DNA of 6,700 nucleotides from NCBI GenBank assembly GCA_945870175.1, contig CAMBRJ010000171.1, positions 1 through 6,700 on the forward strand. Reading direction: 5' to 3'. A program made the position numbers and the translations under genes. This DNA comes from Gemmatimonas phototrophica (GTDB lineage: Bacteria > Gemmatimonadota > Gemmatimonadetes > Gemmatimonadales > Gemmatimonadaceae). The notes under the pieces are model-generated. The model saw nothing but the letters and a program-made list of their open reading frames with translations. It ran no database searches and was not told the origin of the DNA. Below, piece by piece: positions 5,235 through 6,700 of the stretch (position 1 is the stretch's first letter; every line of letters starts with the position of its first letter).

Positions 5235-6700
5235 GCCCGCGAATCCCTCTCCACTCTTCCGTCACCGTCATGCGTTCTCTGTTTCGTCTTGCCGCACCGG
5301 CACTGCTACTCTCGGCCGTCGCGGGCGCGCAAACGCCTGATGCGACCACACTGAACGGCCTGCGCTGGCGTTCAATCGGCCCCGTGAACATGGCCGGACG
5401 CATCACCGACGTCGAAGCGCATCCCAGCGCGCCGAAAACGTTCTATGTGGCCGGCGCCACCGGTGGCATCTGGAAGACGGTGAACGCCGGCACGTCGTTC
5501 GTGCCACTGTGGGAGAAGGGACCGATCGCCTCGATGGGCGATCTCGCGATTGCCCCGAGCAATCCGAACATCATCTGGGCCGGCACGGGCGAAGAAGATT
5601 CGCGCAACTCCGTCGCGCCGGGCTACGGCATCTACAAGTCGGTGGATGGCGGCGTGACGTGGCAGAGCATGGGCCTCGAGAAGACGCAGCACATCGGGCG
5701 CATTCTCGTGCATCCCACCAACCCCGACATCGTGTACGTCGCCGCGTTGGGCGCACTGTGGGCCACCAACCCCGAGCGCGGTCTCTACAAGACCGTCGAC
5801 GGCGGCAAAACCTGGACGTTAGCCAAGTTCATCAGCGACAAGGCGGGCTTCGTGGATCTCGCGATGGATCCGCGCGATCCGAATGTGCTGTACGCCACCA
5901 GCTGGGAGCGCATTCGCAAGGCGCACTTCCTCAAGAGCGGCGGCCCCGGCTCGGCGCTCTGGAAGTCCACCGACGGCGGCACCACATGGAAAGAAATCAC
6001 CGGCGGCGGGTTCCCGGCCACCACCAAGGGGCGCATCAATCTTGCGCTCGCGCCGAGCAATCCCGACATGGTGTACGCCATGGTCGAAGCCGACAGCGTG
6101 CGTGGTGCTAAGCCGCAGCGTTTGCTGAGTGGGTTGTACCGCTCGTCGAACGGCGGCGCCACGTGGACGTGGATGAGCACGATCAACAACCGTCCGTTCT
6201 ACTTCTCGCAAATTCGCGTCGATCCGAAGAACCCAGATCGCGTGTACCGCATGGCCGTTGACTTCGCGTTCTCTGATGACGGCGGGCGCTCGTGGCGCGC
6301 GGGCATGGTGGGGATTCACGAAGACTATCACGGCATGTGGATCGACCCCAACGACCCCGAGCATTTCATTGTCGGTGGTGACGCGGGCATCTTTCAGACG
6401 TGGGACAAGGGTGGCACGTACGACGCCGTGAACAACATGGCGATGGGCCAGTTCTACGGCATCAGCTACGACTTTCAGGTGCCGTACCGCGTCTGCGGCG
6501 GGTTGCAGGACAACGGCAGCTCCTGCGGGTTGAGTCGTCGCGCCGGTGCCCCACTGCAGATGACCGACTGGTTCGCAATCTTCGCCGCCGACGGACTGCA
6601 GACGGCCCAGGACCCGTTCAATCCCGACTACGTGTACTACGAGTCGCAGGGTGGCAACATCGCGCGCCGCAACGTGGCCACGGGTGAGGTGATGAGCGTG
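5231..6700 (+). CDS. secreted BNR/Asp-box beta-propeller protein (VPS10/sortilin-like, 'glycosyl hydrolase' type), 3' partial
   Basis: The frame is open for 490 codons to the window end; relatives I recall are often about 1000 residues, so perhaps half is missing. ATG 5231 overlaps the peptidase TGA as ATGA, suggesting translational coupling. An in-frame ATG at 5270 gives a tidier signal peptide (MRSLFRLAAPALLLSAVAGA|Q), so either start is possible. After the signal the protein begins LRWRSIGPVNMAGRI, then TGGIWKT, a common opening in this family. Seven Asp-box motifs (S/T-x-D/N-x-G-x-T/S-W or close) and seven inter-blade motifs of the form h-x-P-x-N/D-P-D/N/E are visible. GGLQDNGS at about 6497-6520 is a family hallmark, flanked by two Cys codons (6494, 6524). 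Many such proteins are labelled glycosyl hydrolase or sialidase-like, but Asp boxes are structural and no catalytic set is identifiable here, so enzyme activity should not be assumed. A secreted binding or peptide-handling role is possible given the peptidase beside it. Confidence 0.88.
   Translation, partial: MSPRIPLHSSVTVMRSLFRLAAPALLLSAVAGAQTPDATTLNGLRWRSIGPVNMAGRITDVEAHPSAPKTFYVAGATGGIWKTVNAGTSFVPLWEKGPIASMGDLAIAPSNPNIIWAGTGEEDSRNSVAPGYGIYKSVDGGVTWQSMGLEKTQHIGRILVHPTNPDIVYVAALGALWATNPERGLYKTVDGGKTWTLAKFISDKAGFVDLAMDPRDPNVLYATSWERIRKAHFLKSGGPGSALWKSTDGGTTWKEITGGGFPATTKGRINLALAPSNPDMVYAMVEADSVRGAKPQRLLSGLYRSSNGGATWTWMSTINNRPFYFSQIRVDPKNPDRVYRMAVDFAFSDDGGRSWRAGMVGIHEDYHGMWIDPNDPEHFIVGGDAGIFQTWDKGGTYDAVNNMAMGQFYGISYDFQVPYRVCGGLQDNGSSCGLSRRAGAPLQMTDWFAIFAADGLQTAQDPFNPDYVYYESQGGNIARRNVATGEVMSV
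5468..6421 (+). repeat. seven Asp-box (BNR) protein repeats
   Basis: The boxes end at codons 5498 (TVNAGTSF, degenerate), 5660 (SVDGGVTW), 5813 (TVDGGKTW), 5987 (STDGGTTW), 6164 (SSNGGATW), 6293 (SDDGGRSW) and 6419 (TWDKGGTY, degenerate). Spacing is 42-59 residues, the size of one four-stranded propeller blade. The first and last lack the Trp, having Phe and Tyr instead. The DNA copies differ, so this is an old protein repeat and not a recent duplication. Confidence 0.8.

Overview
This is a GC-rich, densely coding bacterial chromosome segment with five protein genes and no RNA genes, mobile elements or CRISPR. It suggests a diderm bacterium: one gene encodes a probable outer-membrane beta-barrel porin ending in Leu-Ser-Phe, and two others encode exported proteins. 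Sparse Shine-Dalgarno sites, strong G/C third-position preference and a large secreted BNR/Asp-box propeller protein fit Gemmatimonadota. That placement rests on gene style only and is tentative.

Layout: (1) 12-788 (+), an alpha/beta-fold hydrolase with a complete catalytic triad, started by GTG behind an AGGAG site. (2) 868-1320 (+), a 150-residue protein of unknown function. (3) 1317-2888 (-), an OprB-type porin with an unusual long Ala/Pro/Thr-rich stretch between its signal sequence and barrel. Its stop codon overlaps the end of the unknown gene by 4 bp, tail to tail. (4) 2889-3251, a 363-bp divergent intergenic region with a perfect 7+7 bp inverted repeat around a 5-bp centre (a candidate operator) and a GC-rich hairpin. 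(5) 3252-5234 (+), a secreted S15 peptidase closely resembling Xaa-Pro dipeptidyl-peptidase (PepX), with a candidate twin-arginine signal. (6) 5231-6700 (+, runs off the window), a secreted BNR/Asp-box beta-propeller protein of the VPS10/sortilin-like 'glycosyl hydrolase' type. Its best start overlaps the peptidase stop as ATGA.

How they may work together: the peptidase and propeller genes look translationally coupled and both products should be exported. Proline-specific dipeptide release in the periplasm or outside the cell, beside a divergently transcribed porin, suggests a nutrient-scavenging locus, but this is inference from gene order. The upstream hydrolase and unknown protein have no evident link to it.

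I found no clearly new biological system. The points most worth a second look are the palindrome between the divergent porin and peptidase genes, the porin's linker, the PepX-like enzyme carried on a Tat-like signal, and the unknown 150-residue protein.
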